A stretch of DNA of 64,000 nt from Deferribacteraceae bacterium V6Fe1 (GTDB lineage Bacteria; Chrysiogenota; Deferribacteres; Deferribacterales; Deferrivibrionaceae): NCBI GenBank assembly GCA_022813675.1, contig CP063375.1, forward strand, positions 1,376,001-1,440,000, written 5' to 3'. A model generated the notes under the pieces. The model ran no database searches. It had not been told where the DNA came from and was given only the letters and a program-made list of their open reading frames with translations. The number at the start of each line of letters is the position of its first letter. The stretch's first letter is position 1. Below, piece after piece: positions 9,801-17,953 of the stretch. Made by a program: the position numbers and the translations under genes.

Positions 9801-10855
9801 TGAAGTTTTTGCAGGTCATAAATGTTAGGTGGTATAATGCTACTGCATGGTATGCAGTAAATTTATCACGTATTTTGCAAGAGCACGGGCATAAGGTCGT
9901 AGTATTGGGCCTGCCCGGCTCACCCCCTATTAAAAAAGCCTGTGAGTACGGATTGGAAGTCTTTGAATTAAATTTAAATAGTAATAATCCATTTGTATTT
10001 TATAAAAATCATACCGAGCTTTCAGCTTTTATAAGAGATTATAAACCTGAAATAATAAACTGCCACAGGGGTGAGTTTTTTTGGTGGTTTGCCTTTAACA
10101 GGCGGAAATCTTCAAATTTTAAGCTTTTACGCACAAGAGGGGACCAGCGTAAACCTTCGACAGATTTGCTAAACAGGATAATGCACGACAAATGGTGTGA
10201 TAAAATCATAGCCACAAGTAATAAAATAAAAAATTATTACCTACAGATGGGGATAAGTTCAGATAAAATCAAGGTTATTTATGGGGGGGTCGATACTAAA
10301 AAGTTTTATCCGAATACCGCAGAGCGAAAAAGGATAAGAGAAGAGTTTGATTTCAAAGATGAAGATTTTGTAGTTGGGATTGTCGGCAGGTTTGACCCGG
10401 TCAAAGGGCATGAAATACTGATTAAAGCAATCTCTTACCTTTATAATAAAGATGGTTTCAATAATATAAGATTATTCATTGTGGGTTTTGATTCTATAAT
10501 ATCAAAAAGGGAGTTAGAGGAAAAGTTAGTCAATTATAAAATTGATAGCATTACTAAGTTTGCAGGGTTTAGAGAAGATATCGCTTCCGTGTTAAATAGC
10601 TTTGACTTGGGTGTTGTTTCGTCTGTTGGTTCGGAGACAATATGCAGGGTAGGGATGGAGATAATGGCATCCGGTGTCCCTTTGGTAGTATCCAATATTG
10701 GCACGTTGCCTGAGCTTGTTGAAAAGGAAAATGTTTATCAATATGATAATTATATAGATTTAGCTGAGAAAATCAAAAATCATTCCAAGAAAACTTTTGT
10801 TTATTCCGATGAATGCTTCTATAAAGAGTATTTGAGTTTGGTTGAAAGTTTGTAA
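9800..10855 (+). CDS. Family 4 glycosyltransferase
   Basis: A 351-aa retaining glycosyltransferase of the GT4/GT-B type. The N-terminus reads as a sugar-acceptor domain (LQVINVRWYNATAWYAVNLSRIL). The C-terminal donor domain shows IYGGVDTKKFYP, VVGIVGRFDPVKGHEILI and the family EX7E region around VGMEIMASGVPLVVSNIGTLPELV. Its start shares a base with the ftsZ stop (TAATG), so it is cotranscribed with the division genes. Acceptor and sugar cannot be read from sequence; a role in LPS or other envelope glycan synthesis is an inference. Confidence 0.85.
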   Translation: MKFLQVINVRWYNATAWYAVNLSRILQEHGHKVVVLGLPGSPPIKKACEYGLEVFELNLNSNNPFVFYKNHTELSAFIRDYKPEIINCHRGEFFWWFAFNRRKSSNFKLLRTRGDQRKPSTDLLNRIMHDKWCDKIIATSNKIKNYYLQMGISSDKIKVIYGGVDTKKFYPNTAERKRIREEFDFKDEDFVVGIVGRFDPVKGHEILIKAISYLYNKDGFNNIRLFIVGFDSIISKRELEEKLVNYKIDSITKFAGFREDIASVLNSFDLGVVSSVGSETICRVGMEIMASGVPLVVSNIGTLPELVEKENVYQYDNYIDLAEKIKNHSKKTFVYSDECFYKEYLSLVESL

Positions 10856-10856
10856 A

Positions 10857-10879
10857 AAAGGGGGGCAAAAGCCCCCATA
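10857..10879. terminator. Bidirectional rho-independent terminator
   Basis: A G-run and C-run separated by a short loop (GGGGGC-AAAA-GCCCCC) lies between the convergent ends of the glycosyltransferase and the octahaem cytochrome gene. An A-rich stretch precedes it, giving a U-run for transcripts of the minus strand; the plus-strand U-run is weak. Confidence 0.7.
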
Positions 10880-10883
10880 AATG

Positions 10884-12365
10884 TTATTTATCTGTAATTG
10901 ATATTGGATTCTTACCGCCAAATTTGCTCCAGTCTATCACAGGGTTTTCACCATGACAGCTTGAACATTTAAGAGCTTTCTCTTTTGGCTGAATACCGTG
11001 ACTGACAGAAAAATATTCAGTAACATCTTTAAATCCGACAAAAGATGATTCTTTTAAAAATGGTTTGTCAGGCTTTCCGCTTACCATAGTCCCTAATTTT
11101 TCACCTATGAAAATGGCTTTTTCAAGATTATCTCCGACTCCGTTACCATTTTTATCTTCACCCGGACCGCCTTTTGTGACCAGTCCAAGCTTTATTGGAA
11201 GTCTGTTCCCATCTTTGTCAACAGGTATTCTTGATGTGTATTTTTTGAAAGGATAAATTTTGCTGCCTTCTATATTTTTTCCGCCTGTAGGGGTGAGCTT
11301 TTCGCCAGTAGTTTTATCCCACCACAAATATTCTACTGGGACGGAATGTTCGTCTTTTACTACTACTTTAAACAACCAGAAACCACTTTTTTCACTCTGA
11401 TGAAGCTGACTGAAATCTTTATGGACAAGTCCGCCGGTCTTTCCAACGTGACAAGTTACACACGCTACTGCACTGCATTTGTTGTAAATTTCATCTTTGT
11501 GAATCTGCCCTGTGTGACATCTTACGCAGGACTCTGTGTCAAGGTAGTGGTCATAAGCCCAGTTGTTAAGCCCTGCACCCCTTATCATACCATGGTCAGT
11601 CCTTGGCCTTTTTGTGTGGCAATCTACGCACATGATGCCTTTTGCAGCATGAACATCTACATCACTTGCATAATCAACACCACGCTTAAATAAAGGACCG
11701 CCACCGGCAGTATAATGGCATCTCATACAAGCGTCATTTGTAGGTCTGCCAACTGACTGTAATGCTTTGTCACTCATATCTTGGGTAAGTCTCAATATTG
11801 GGTTACCGTCTTTTTCGCCTACTTTTATAACATTTCTTTTAGATTTGTCATAACTCTCAGCATGGCAGTAAAGACATTCAATAGCATTTTTTTGTTCAAA
11901 AGTAGCTTTTTCAAAATCTGCAGGTGGAAAACCACCACCGATATGACAATTACTGCAGCCCATCCCTACCATTTTTCCATCTTTGTTGGGAAGCATACCA
12001 AGATAATTGGCAAGTGGATAAGCGCCGGGGCAGTTACCTATTTTATATTTTTTACCTACTTCTTTCCCACCTGTAACAAATTTGCCATTATTATCTTTGA
12101 GATAGTTAACAGGCACAGGCCCGGCCCACTTATAGTGAGATGAATTCATGACTTCTTTAATTGCCCCTTCGTGACATTTTTCGCAGTAGTATGCGCCTGT
12201 GTAGCCTGTTAATTTACTGTGAGGATTAGCTTTACGTGCACTTCTTGATTTGTACTTTGAGTAGGCATCAGATTTGTAATAATCATCACTTAACACGTAA
12301 CCATCTGCAAAACAATAAGCTGTGAATGACAAAACTAACAAAATAAAAAATAAAAGCTTTTTCAT
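10884..12365 (-). CDS. Octahaem c-type cytochrome, tetrathionate reductase (OTR) family
   Basis: A secreted 493-aa cytochrome. A signal peptide spans about residues 1-20 (AYCFA|D). Eight CXXCH haem sites are visible: CEKCH 61, CSNCH 137, CLYCH 164, CMRCH 213, CVDCH 246, CVRCH 280, CVTCH 302, and CSSCH near 468. The VGRPTNDACMRCH context followed by a Gly-rich patch and DVHAAKG resembles what I recall of OTR-type octahaem cytochromes, which reduce tetrathionate, nitrite or hydroxylamine in vitro; the true substrate in this group is unsettled. It lies 66 bases downstream of a triple-rhodanese lipoprotein on the same strand, which favours sulfur chemistry in the periplasm. Family call fairly sure, substrate unsure. 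Confidence 0.82.
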   Translation of the reverse strand: MKKLLFFILLVLSFTAYCFADGYVLSDDYYKSDAYSKYKSRSARKANPHSKLTGYTGAYYCEKCHEGAIKEVMNSSHYKWAGPVPVNYLKDNNGKFVTGGKEVGKKYKIGNCPGAYPLANYLGMLPNKDGKMVGMGCSNCHIGGGFPPADFEKATFEQKNAIECLYCHAESYDKSKRNVIKVGEKDGNPILRLTQDMSDKALQSVGRPTNDACMRCHYTAGGGPLFKRGVDYASDVDVHAAKGIMCVDCHTKRPRTDHGMIRGAGLNNWAYDHYLDTESCVRCHTGQIHKDEIYNKCSAVACVTCHVGKTGGLVHKDFSQLHQSEKSGFWLFKVVVKDEHSVPVEYLWWDKTTGEKLTPTGGKNIEGSKIYPFKKYTSRIPVDKDGNRLPIKLGLVTKGGPGEDKNGNGVGDNLEKAIFIGEKLGTMVSGKPDKPFLKESSFVGFKDVTEYFSVSHGIQPKEKALKCSSCHGENPVIDWSKFGGKNPISITDK

Positions 12366-12401
12366 TATGTTACCTCCCTATCTTTAATGAAATGCAAAAA
12401 A

Positions 12402-12420
12402 GGCAGCCAGATAGGCTGCC
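12402..12420 (-). terminator. Rho-independent terminator between rhodanese and cytochrome genes
   Basis: A perfect 7-bp stem (GGCAGCC / GGCTGCC) with a 5-base loop is followed on the minus strand by a run of T. It lies between the rhodanese stop and the cytochrome start, so it either ends the rhodanese transcript or lets a fraction through to lower cytochrome expression. Confidence 0.78.
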
Positions 12421-12431
12421 CTTTAACAATC

Positions 12432-13640
12432 TTATTTAATTTCACATTTCCCGCTGGAATAATCAACATGGGCATCTAAAAAATAAAGTCTGCTCATATC
12501 AGGATATTTACAGTCTTCCTTCAGACCGAAATACATTTCACCTGCACGTCCACCGGTTGCGCACATAAAGATTACATATTTGTCCTTTGGTAATTTTGTA
12601 GTAACATTATTGCAATCTTTATACATATCATCAACAGGGATGTTGATTGCACCGTTTACATGGCCGGCTTGAAACTCTGAAGGAGATCTAACGTCTACTA
12701 TAACGATATTGTCGGGTCTGCTGTCGATTAGAGATTTAAAATATTCTTTGTCAACAGTGCCTTCATCTGCACCTACTTTGATTGCAGATGAAGTTGGAGC
12801 TGTAGCTTTAGCTGCTGCTGTATCAGCTTTTTCACCCGGCTTTAAAATTTGTTCGCCTTTTTCTTTCCATTCAGGCTCTCCACCGGCATAAACCAATACT
12901 TTTTTGTAACCCATTTCATATAATTTTTCAGCAACTTTGTGAGATTTTACGCATGCGTATCCACCGCAGAATACAACTATCTGAGTGTTTTTATCTGTTG
13001 GGAGCATGCTCATAAAGGGTGCTGGGTCTTTTAAAAATTTAGTGTCAGGAATGTTGATCGCACCGGGAATGGTTCCTTTTGCATAAACTCTGTCTGGTCT
13101 TGCATCTACAAACATTACACCTTTGCTTAAAAGTGACTTTGCGTATTCAAAACTGATTTCCATAAAATTTTTCTGTGACCAGTCAGGGTCACCTGCAAGA
13201 TACACTTTGATATTTTTAAAGCCTTTGTCTCTTAGGTACTTAGCATCATTGTAACTTTTGATGCAATTAAATCCTCCACAGTAAACGATTAATTCGGTAT
13301 CTTTGGTTACTTTAAGCTCATCAAGCTGAGGGTAAAACTTGTCAAACTTTGTGTCAGGTATGTTGATTGCACTTGGAATGTGGCCTGAGGCGTATTTTCT
13401 TTCAGGTCTTGCATCAATGATGACTACTTGATTAAATTTTCTAAGCCCGTTACCTACTTTTGCTTTAACATAGTCATAATCTACTATCTCAAATCCGGCT
13501 GCTTTGACCTGCTCCATAATGGATGGGCCTTTAGCATTTTCCCCTTCTGGCTTTACTTGTGCTTTCTGGGCACAACTTGCAAAAATAAAGAGTGCAAATA
13601 CGGATACTAAAAGAGTGAGCTTTTTGAAACTTTTTGACAT
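12432..13640 (-). CDS. Triple-rhodanese-domain lipoprotein
   Basis: A 402-aa exported protein with a lipoprotein signal peptide; the lipobox is FASC with Cys23 as the lipidation site. Three rhodanese-like domains follow, at about residues 45-155, 157-270 and 295-400, each with a DARP or DVRS entry motif and an AINIP segment. The active-loop cysteines are visible in YCGGFNC, FCGGYAC and FMCATGGRAGE. Domains 1 and 2 are close duplicates with an unusual CGGxxC loop carrying two cysteines; domain 3 is more like a canonical single rhodanese. Rhodaneses move sulfane sulfur, so an envelope-anchored sulfur carrier next to an octahaem cytochrome suggests handling of polysulfide, thiosulfate or tetrathionate. 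The exact reaction is inference. Confidence 0.9.
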   Translation of the reverse strand: MSKSFKKLTLLVSVFALFIFASCAQKAQVKPEGENAKGPSIMEQVKAAGFEIVDYDYVKAKVGNGLRKFNQVVIIDARPERKYASGHIPSAINIPDTKFDKFYPQLDELKVTKDTELIVYCGGFNCIKSYNDAKYLRDKGFKNIKVYLAGDPDWSQKNFMEISFEYAKSLLSKGVMFVDARPDRVYAKGTIPGAINIPDTKFLKDPAPFMSMLPTDKNTQIVVFCGGYACVKSHKVAEKLYEMGYKKVLVYAGGEPEWKEKGEQILKPGEKADTAAAKATAPTSSAIKVGADEGTVDKEYFKSLIDSRPDNIVIVDVRSPSEFQAGHVNGAINIPVDDMYKDCNNVTTKLPKDKYVIFMCATGGRAGEMYFGLKEDCKYPDMSRLYFLDAHVDYSSGKCEIK

Positions 13641-13670
13641 ACATGCCTCCTAATAAAATTCTGTATTAAA

Positions 13671-13698
13671 ATGATACCACGAAAAAGTACTCTGTCAA
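13671..13698 (-). promoter_or_regulatory. Sigma-70-type promoter of the rhodanese gene
   Basis: Reading the minus strand, a perfect TTGACA (13698-13693) is followed after 16 bases by TATCAT (13676-13671), about 30 bases before the start codon at 13640. An AGGAGG-type ribosome-binding site lies in between. The strength of the match supports the operon starting here. Confidence 0.7.
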
Positions 13699-13706
13699 TA
13701 CTTTTT
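13682..13706. promoter_or_regulatory. Inverted repeat overlapping the -35 element (candidate operator)
   Basis: Perfect 8-base arms AAAAAGTA and TACTTTTT are separated by 9 bases. The repeat covers the -35 hexamer of the rhodanese promoter. The arm length and spacing suit a dimeric regulator; which one is unknown. Confidence 0.5.
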
Positions 13707-13834
13707 GAAGTAAAAAATATTGATTATCAAATAGTTAAATCATAGTGAGTTTGTGTGGATTGATTGCTTTTATATAAATTGAAATTTTTCGAAGTTTATT
13801 TGAAAATTATATAAACATCAAATCAATGGAATAT

Positions 13835-15856
13835 TTACATTTCCAAAATTTTATCCACGTAAGATTCACCACAGTATACTCTTAAAAGTTTTTCAGCCTT
13901 GGCATGTACATCAAAGTTTGCTGTTAAAATTACGGAGTTGTATCTGCCCATCGACTCTCTTAGGTCTTTATCGCTGATAAGATAATTTATTTTTTCTATA
14001 AATTGATTTTTACTATCACAAATATAACCCATCTTATTATCTATGATAATTTCAGGTACAGCGCCTACTCTTGATGCAATAATTGGCAAACCAGCATTCA
14101 TAGCCTCCAAAATAACGTTAGGAAAACTTTCAGAACGTGAAGTTAAAACGAAGATATCACTTTTTAAAAGGTACTTATAGACATCTTTTGTTTCGCCAAC
14201 AAGTTTTATATCATTATGAACATTTATTTTTACTTTATTTGCATCTATTCCCACGGCGTAAGCTTTTATTTCTGACTTTTTTCTAAGTTCAGTAAAAATA
14301 CTATTAAAAATATCAAATCCTTTAACTGGGTTATCATTCCCAATATAGCATAAATAAGGAATATTATGATGCTTGATCTTAATCGGAACATCTTTTGCTT
14401 TTATGTGATTATAGATTAAATTTATTTTTGATTTTTTTATAAATCTACTTTTTAAAACATTCATACAAGCAATTGAGTTGCAAGTAAAAGCATTTACGAT
14501 TGGGTTAACGTAATAAAAAAGGTTATTTGGTTTATTTAATACCCCTCTGTTTACGAAGAGTTTGTTTTTTTTAAAGTTTAGTAATGTTAGCCAAAACCCA
14601 AGTTTGTGTCCTCCGTTATGATACGTGTGAATTATATCAATATTTTCCTTTTTAACGGTATTTAATAAATTAAAGGCATCCAATATTTTATATTTAAAGT
14701 CAGCGTGGTAAATATTTTTACAAAATCCAGAAACCATATTATTTATTTCAGCATTTTTTTTACTTATTAAATAGATATCTAATCCGCAATTATATAGCGA
14801 TTCAATGTTATAGGTTAATTGACGAATTCCTCCTGAAGAATATTTATTGGAATCTGTAATGAATAAAATCTTATTTAATTCTTTTTGCTTTTTAAACTTT
14901 TTAAAAAATATTGTAGCTGTGATTTTGTTTGAGTAAATTTTAAGCTTTTGATGCAGCCACTTTATATCATTTTTATCACCAACCCCTATGCGATTTATAT
15001 AAAAAGGATTGGTTCCATATGAGTTAGGAAATCGTTCAAGAGTGAAACTTCCTTTATATCCAGCATCTTTTAATGCCTGCGTTGAGACTTTGTCAAATTG
15101 ACCCCATGGCCAGCAGAAAAAGTCAATTGATTTGTTTAGAATATTTTCTAGGCAATTCTTACTTTCTTTGAACTCTTTAAGGCAAAAGCGGTATCTTTCT
15201 TCTGTATTTCTTTTTTTAAATATCACTCTTCCATTTTGTTCAATGGGCCAAAATCCATCGTAAGCATATGCTGAGCCTTTATCAAAGTACTTTGTTCCCT
15301 GTTTTACTTCATTATATATTCCGTAAATTCCCCAATGAAATTTTTCTGGATAATTACCAATTAGTTTCATAGATTTAAAACACATTTGATGGTTAACAGA
15401 ATGGCTATATACTTCATGCCCAAAGTCACGTACTGCAGAGTAAATTTCATCTTTATTCATAAATTGTGTTTTGTCTGAATCTTTTAATACATTGATAAAT
15501 GAAGTTTTGGCATCTAAAATTTCAGGTAAATTTTTATTTGGGAATTGAGGTCTCTTCTGTCCATCTCCTATAAAGTTTGTAATTGCAAAGAAAATACCAC
15601 TGAAATTATATTTATTAAGCAAAGGGATTGCGTATATCCAGTTATCTAATGAACAGTCGTCAAATGTAATTACAACAGACTTGTTAGGTAATTTTATGTT
15701 ATTTAACATAAAGTTGTATAACATCTCTGCAGAAATGGTTTTAAAACCGTTGCTTTGTAGATATTCAAGATGCTCACAAAATCTTTCCGGAGTTATCCCT
15801 CCAGCATATGAAACTTTGTGGTAACATAATACAGGTACACTTTTAAACACCAACAA
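13835..15856 (-). CDS. Polysaccharide deacetylase-glycosyltransferase fusion
   Basis: A 673-aa two-domain protein. Residues 1 to about 310 form a NodB-type polysaccharide deacetylase: PVLCYHKV opening, VITFDDCSLDNW with the metal-binding Asp pair, HSVNH as the HxxxH metal motif, and a C-terminal WPWGQFD stretch. Residues from about 330 form a GT4 glycosyltransferase: ILFITDSNKYSSGGIRQL acceptor-side start, PYLCYIGNDNPVKGFDIF, and the SRSESFPNVILEAMNAGLPIIAS donor signature. No signal peptide, so it acts in the cytoplasm or on the inner face. It is the last gene of the LPS block and overlaps the upstream GT9 gene by 14 bases. Coupling of N-deacetylation to sugar addition on one nascent glycan is my inference. 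Confidence 0.88.
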   Translation of the reverse strand: MLVFKSVPVLCYHKVSYAGGITPERFCEHLEYLQSNGFKTISAEMLYNFMLNNIKLPNKSVVITFDDCSLDNWIYAIPLLNKYNFSGIFFAITNFIGDGQKRPQFPNKNLPEILDAKTSFINVLKDSDKTQFMNKDEIYSAVRDFGHEVYSHSVNHQMCFKSMKLIGNYPEKFHWGIYGIYNEVKQGTKYFDKGSAYAYDGFWPIEQNGRVIFKKRNTEERYRFCLKEFKESKNCLENILNKSIDFFCWPWGQFDKVSTQALKDAGYKGSFTLERFPNSYGTNPFYINRIGVGDKNDIKWLHQKLKIYSNKITATIFFKKFKKQKELNKILFITDSNKYSSGGIRQLTYNIESLYNCGLDIYLISKKNAEINNMVSGFCKNIYHADFKYKILDAFNLLNTVKKENIDIIHTYHNGGHKLGFWLTLLNFKKNKLFVNRGVLNKPNNLFYYVNPIVNAFTCNSIACMNVLKSRFIKKSKINLIYNHIKAKDVPIKIKHHNIPYLCYIGNDNPVKGFDIFNSIFTELRKKSEIKAYAVGIDANKVKINVHNDIKLVGETKDVYKYLLKSDIFVLTSRSESFPNVILEAMNAGLPIIASRVGAVPEIIIDNKMGYICDSKNQFIEKINYLISDKDLRESMGRYNSVILTANFDVHAKAEKLLRVYCGESYVDKILEM

Positions 15857-16841
15857 CCTCTCTTAAAAATTTATCAAATTCATCTTTGATATCTTCAAAA
15901 CTCAATTCTTTTAAACAAGGAATTGTGTCTCCATATTTACATTTATTGCTTTTACAAGGTTGACAATCAAGTCCCTTTCTAATCCATCTATATTCATTAG
16001 AAGGAAAAATCCAGCCTTCACTTGATGCTCCAAGTATGACAAAAGATGGTTTGTTTAATGCAACGGACATATGAAAAGGTGATGAATCGTTGCCTGTGTG
16101 AAATTTAGCTAAACTTATTAGTGCGACAAATTCTGATAACGAAAATGCATTGGTAAAAAATATGCTGCCGTAAAGCTTGTGTTTTTTTATTTTGGCTAAA
16201 TAACTATCTTCATTTGGCCCGTATGAAAAAATAACCTTAAAACCCGTTTTTATATGAATATATTTTGCTAATTTTATATAATTATCTAATGGCCATCTTC
16301 TTGTATTCCCTTTATGTGTAGGTGAAACTATTACAAAATCTTCAACATTATTATTTTTTAAATATTGTTTAATATTTTCTATCTCTTTTTCACCAGGATA
16401 TATTATAGGTCTAATGTTATAATCATGAATATCTAAAGATTTAAGCAATGAGCACTTTATTTGGGTGGCTGTACCTTTATCAGGCTCAATAAGTGTGTTA
16501 TATGCAAATTTTCTCTTAGTATAAGAATAAGTAACCCTATACTTGGCATTTGATAAAAGAGATATCCACATTGTGCGAGGATTATTTTGAAAATCCAAGA
16601 TGTAATCATATTTTTCATTTTTTATATCTTTAATGAGTTTTAAGGTTTTTAAAGGATTTTTATCTCTTGTAATGTTAAATATTTTATCAATATTCTTATC
16701 ATATTTAAGTATTGCATTACACATTGGTGTAGTTAAAAAATGGATTTCTGAATCCGGATATTTGTTCTTAATTTCTCTTGGTATTGGCGTTGTTAGCACA
16801 ACGTCACCAATTTGGTACAACTGAATTATAAGAATTTTCAT
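15843..16841 (-). CDS. Heptosyltransferase-like family 9 glycosyltransferase
   Basis: A 332-aa GT9 (WaaC/WaaF-type) enzyme that would add ADP-heptose, or a related sugar, to the LPS core on the cytoplasmic face. The N-terminus KILIIQLYQIGDVVLTTPIP is the family signature. The C-terminal half has VSPTHKGNTRRWPLDNY and the substrate loop HTGNDSSPFHMSVALNKPS. A cysteine-rich stretch near the end (DCQPCKSNKC) is often seen in GT9 proteins. It overlaps both neighbours by a few bases, so it belongs to the LPS operon. Confidence 0.87.
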   Translation of the reverse strand: MKILIIQLYQIGDVVLTTPIPREIKNKYPDSEIHFLTTPMCNAILKYDKNIDKIFNITRDKNPLKTLKLIKDIKNEKYDYILDFQNNPRTMWISLLSNAKYRVTYSYTKRKFAYNTLIEPDKGTATQIKCSLLKSLDIHDYNIRPIIYPGEKEIENIKQYLKNNNVEDFVIVSPTHKGNTRRWPLDNYIKLAKYIHIKTGFKVIFSYGPNEDSYLAKIKKHKLYGSIFFTNAFSLSEFVALISLAKFHTGNDSSPFHMSVALNKPSFVILGASSEGWIFPSNEYRWIRKGLDCQPCKSNKCKYGDTIPCLKELSFEDIKDEFDKFLREVVGV

Positions 16842-17953
16842 GCAAGTTCCTTTATGATATTTAAATAGTTATTAAAAACTTTGTCATCATCTAGTGCTGT
16901 GTCGACAAAATTTTCAGATTTTAATTCTACACATTTTTGAATATACTTTGCAATAAGTTCTTCGTTTATTTCTTCCAAAACATATCCGTTTATACCGTTA
17001 ATAATTAAATCTTTGGCACCAACAGATTTTGATGTGACAACAGGTATGTTGCAAGATATTGCTTCGGCAACAACACTCCCAAAAGTATCATAAAAAGAAG
17101 GGTGACAAAATACATCAAGCATTGCATAAAATGCTAACATATCTTTTACTTTTCCAAGAAAATGTACTCTATATTCAACATTTATGCTTTTAGCCAATTT
17201 AATATACTTTTTTGGGTTTCTGCCACCGGCTACTAATATTACATAATCTTCTGGCAAGTATTGTAGAGATTTTATTAAGAAAGATAGACCTTTGAGTTCA
17301 AAGTTGGTGGAGCAAAAACCTATAACTTTTTTATTATTCAAATTCAAACTACTACGCTTGTTTTTTCTTAACTTGAGAATATTTGCTTTATTAAAGATAT
17401 CTTTATTAACACTATTATTTATGATCGTAATTTTATTTTCTTCTATTTTAAATCTATTAATAAGCTCATTTTTAACCATGTTAGAAATTGCAATAAATCT
17501 AGTGGATTTATTCTTAAAAATTTTTCTTTCAATATAGATGTCGTAATAATTAATTGGGTTTAATAATCTCTTTAGCATTTTAGTCAAAAAACTTAATCCT
17601 TTATAGCCTTTCATAGACTTTATCATAAAATCCAAATGTGAACTACTGCCAGTACGATAAAAATCACAACCAGCTACTTTTCCAAAAGCAACAATTGTAG
17701 TATTTTTTTCTTTGATTTTTTTTAAATATTTTATAGACTTGATGTAAAAACTAAGCGTTTTTAAAAATCTACCAGGTCTCCATAATCCCAAAACTATAAT
17801 ACTTTCATCTTTAATATTGGTTTTATTTTCGCCACAAACAATTTTAACATCATAGCCATTTTTTAACAGGTAATTAAAAAATCTGTAACAAAAATTTTCT
17901 ACACCTCCGTACTGTGAAAATGTCCTGATAAATATTACAATTTTATTTACCAT
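16838..17953 (-). CDS. Family 4 glycosyltransferase (WaaG-like)
   Basis: A 371-aa GT-B fold glycosyltransferase. The N-terminal FIRTFSQYGGVENFCYRF and the later GCDFYRTGSSSH segment resemble LPS core glucosyltransferase I (WaaG/RfaG). The donor domain shows VIGFCSTNFELKGLSFLI and HPSFYDTFGSVVAEAISCNIPVVTS, with the EX7E-type region. It sits between two other core transferases with short overlaps. The exact sugar is not readable. Confidence 0.84.
   Translation of the reverse strand: MVNKIVIFIRTFSQYGGVENFCYRFFNYLLKNGYDVKIVCGENKTNIKDESIIVLGLWRPGRFLKTLSFYIKSIKYLKKIKEKNTTIVAFGKVAGCDFYRTGSSSHLDFMIKSMKGYKGLSFLTKMLKRLLNPINYYDIYIERKIFKNKSTRFIAISNMVKNELINRFKIEENKITIINNSVNKDIFNKANILKLRKNKRSSLNLNNKKVIGFCSTNFELKGLSFLIKSLQYLPEDYVILVAGGRNPKKYIKLAKSINVEYRVHFLGKVKDMLAFYAMLDVFCHPSFYDTFGSVVAEAISCNIPVVTSKSVGAKDLIINGINGYVLEEINEELIAKYIQKCVELKSENFVDTALDDDKVFNNYLNIIKELA

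Noticed and set aside
11346-12143. Several open frames opposite the octahaem cytochrome gene
   Set aside because: They lie antisense to a gene with eight haem motifs and a signal peptide, and show no domain or good ribosome-binding site.
13710-13834. Additional regulatory palindromes upstream of the rhodanese promoter, such as TTGATTATCAA
   Set aside because: The spacing does not fit an FNR-type site and the area is very A/T-rich, so chance symmetry is likely.
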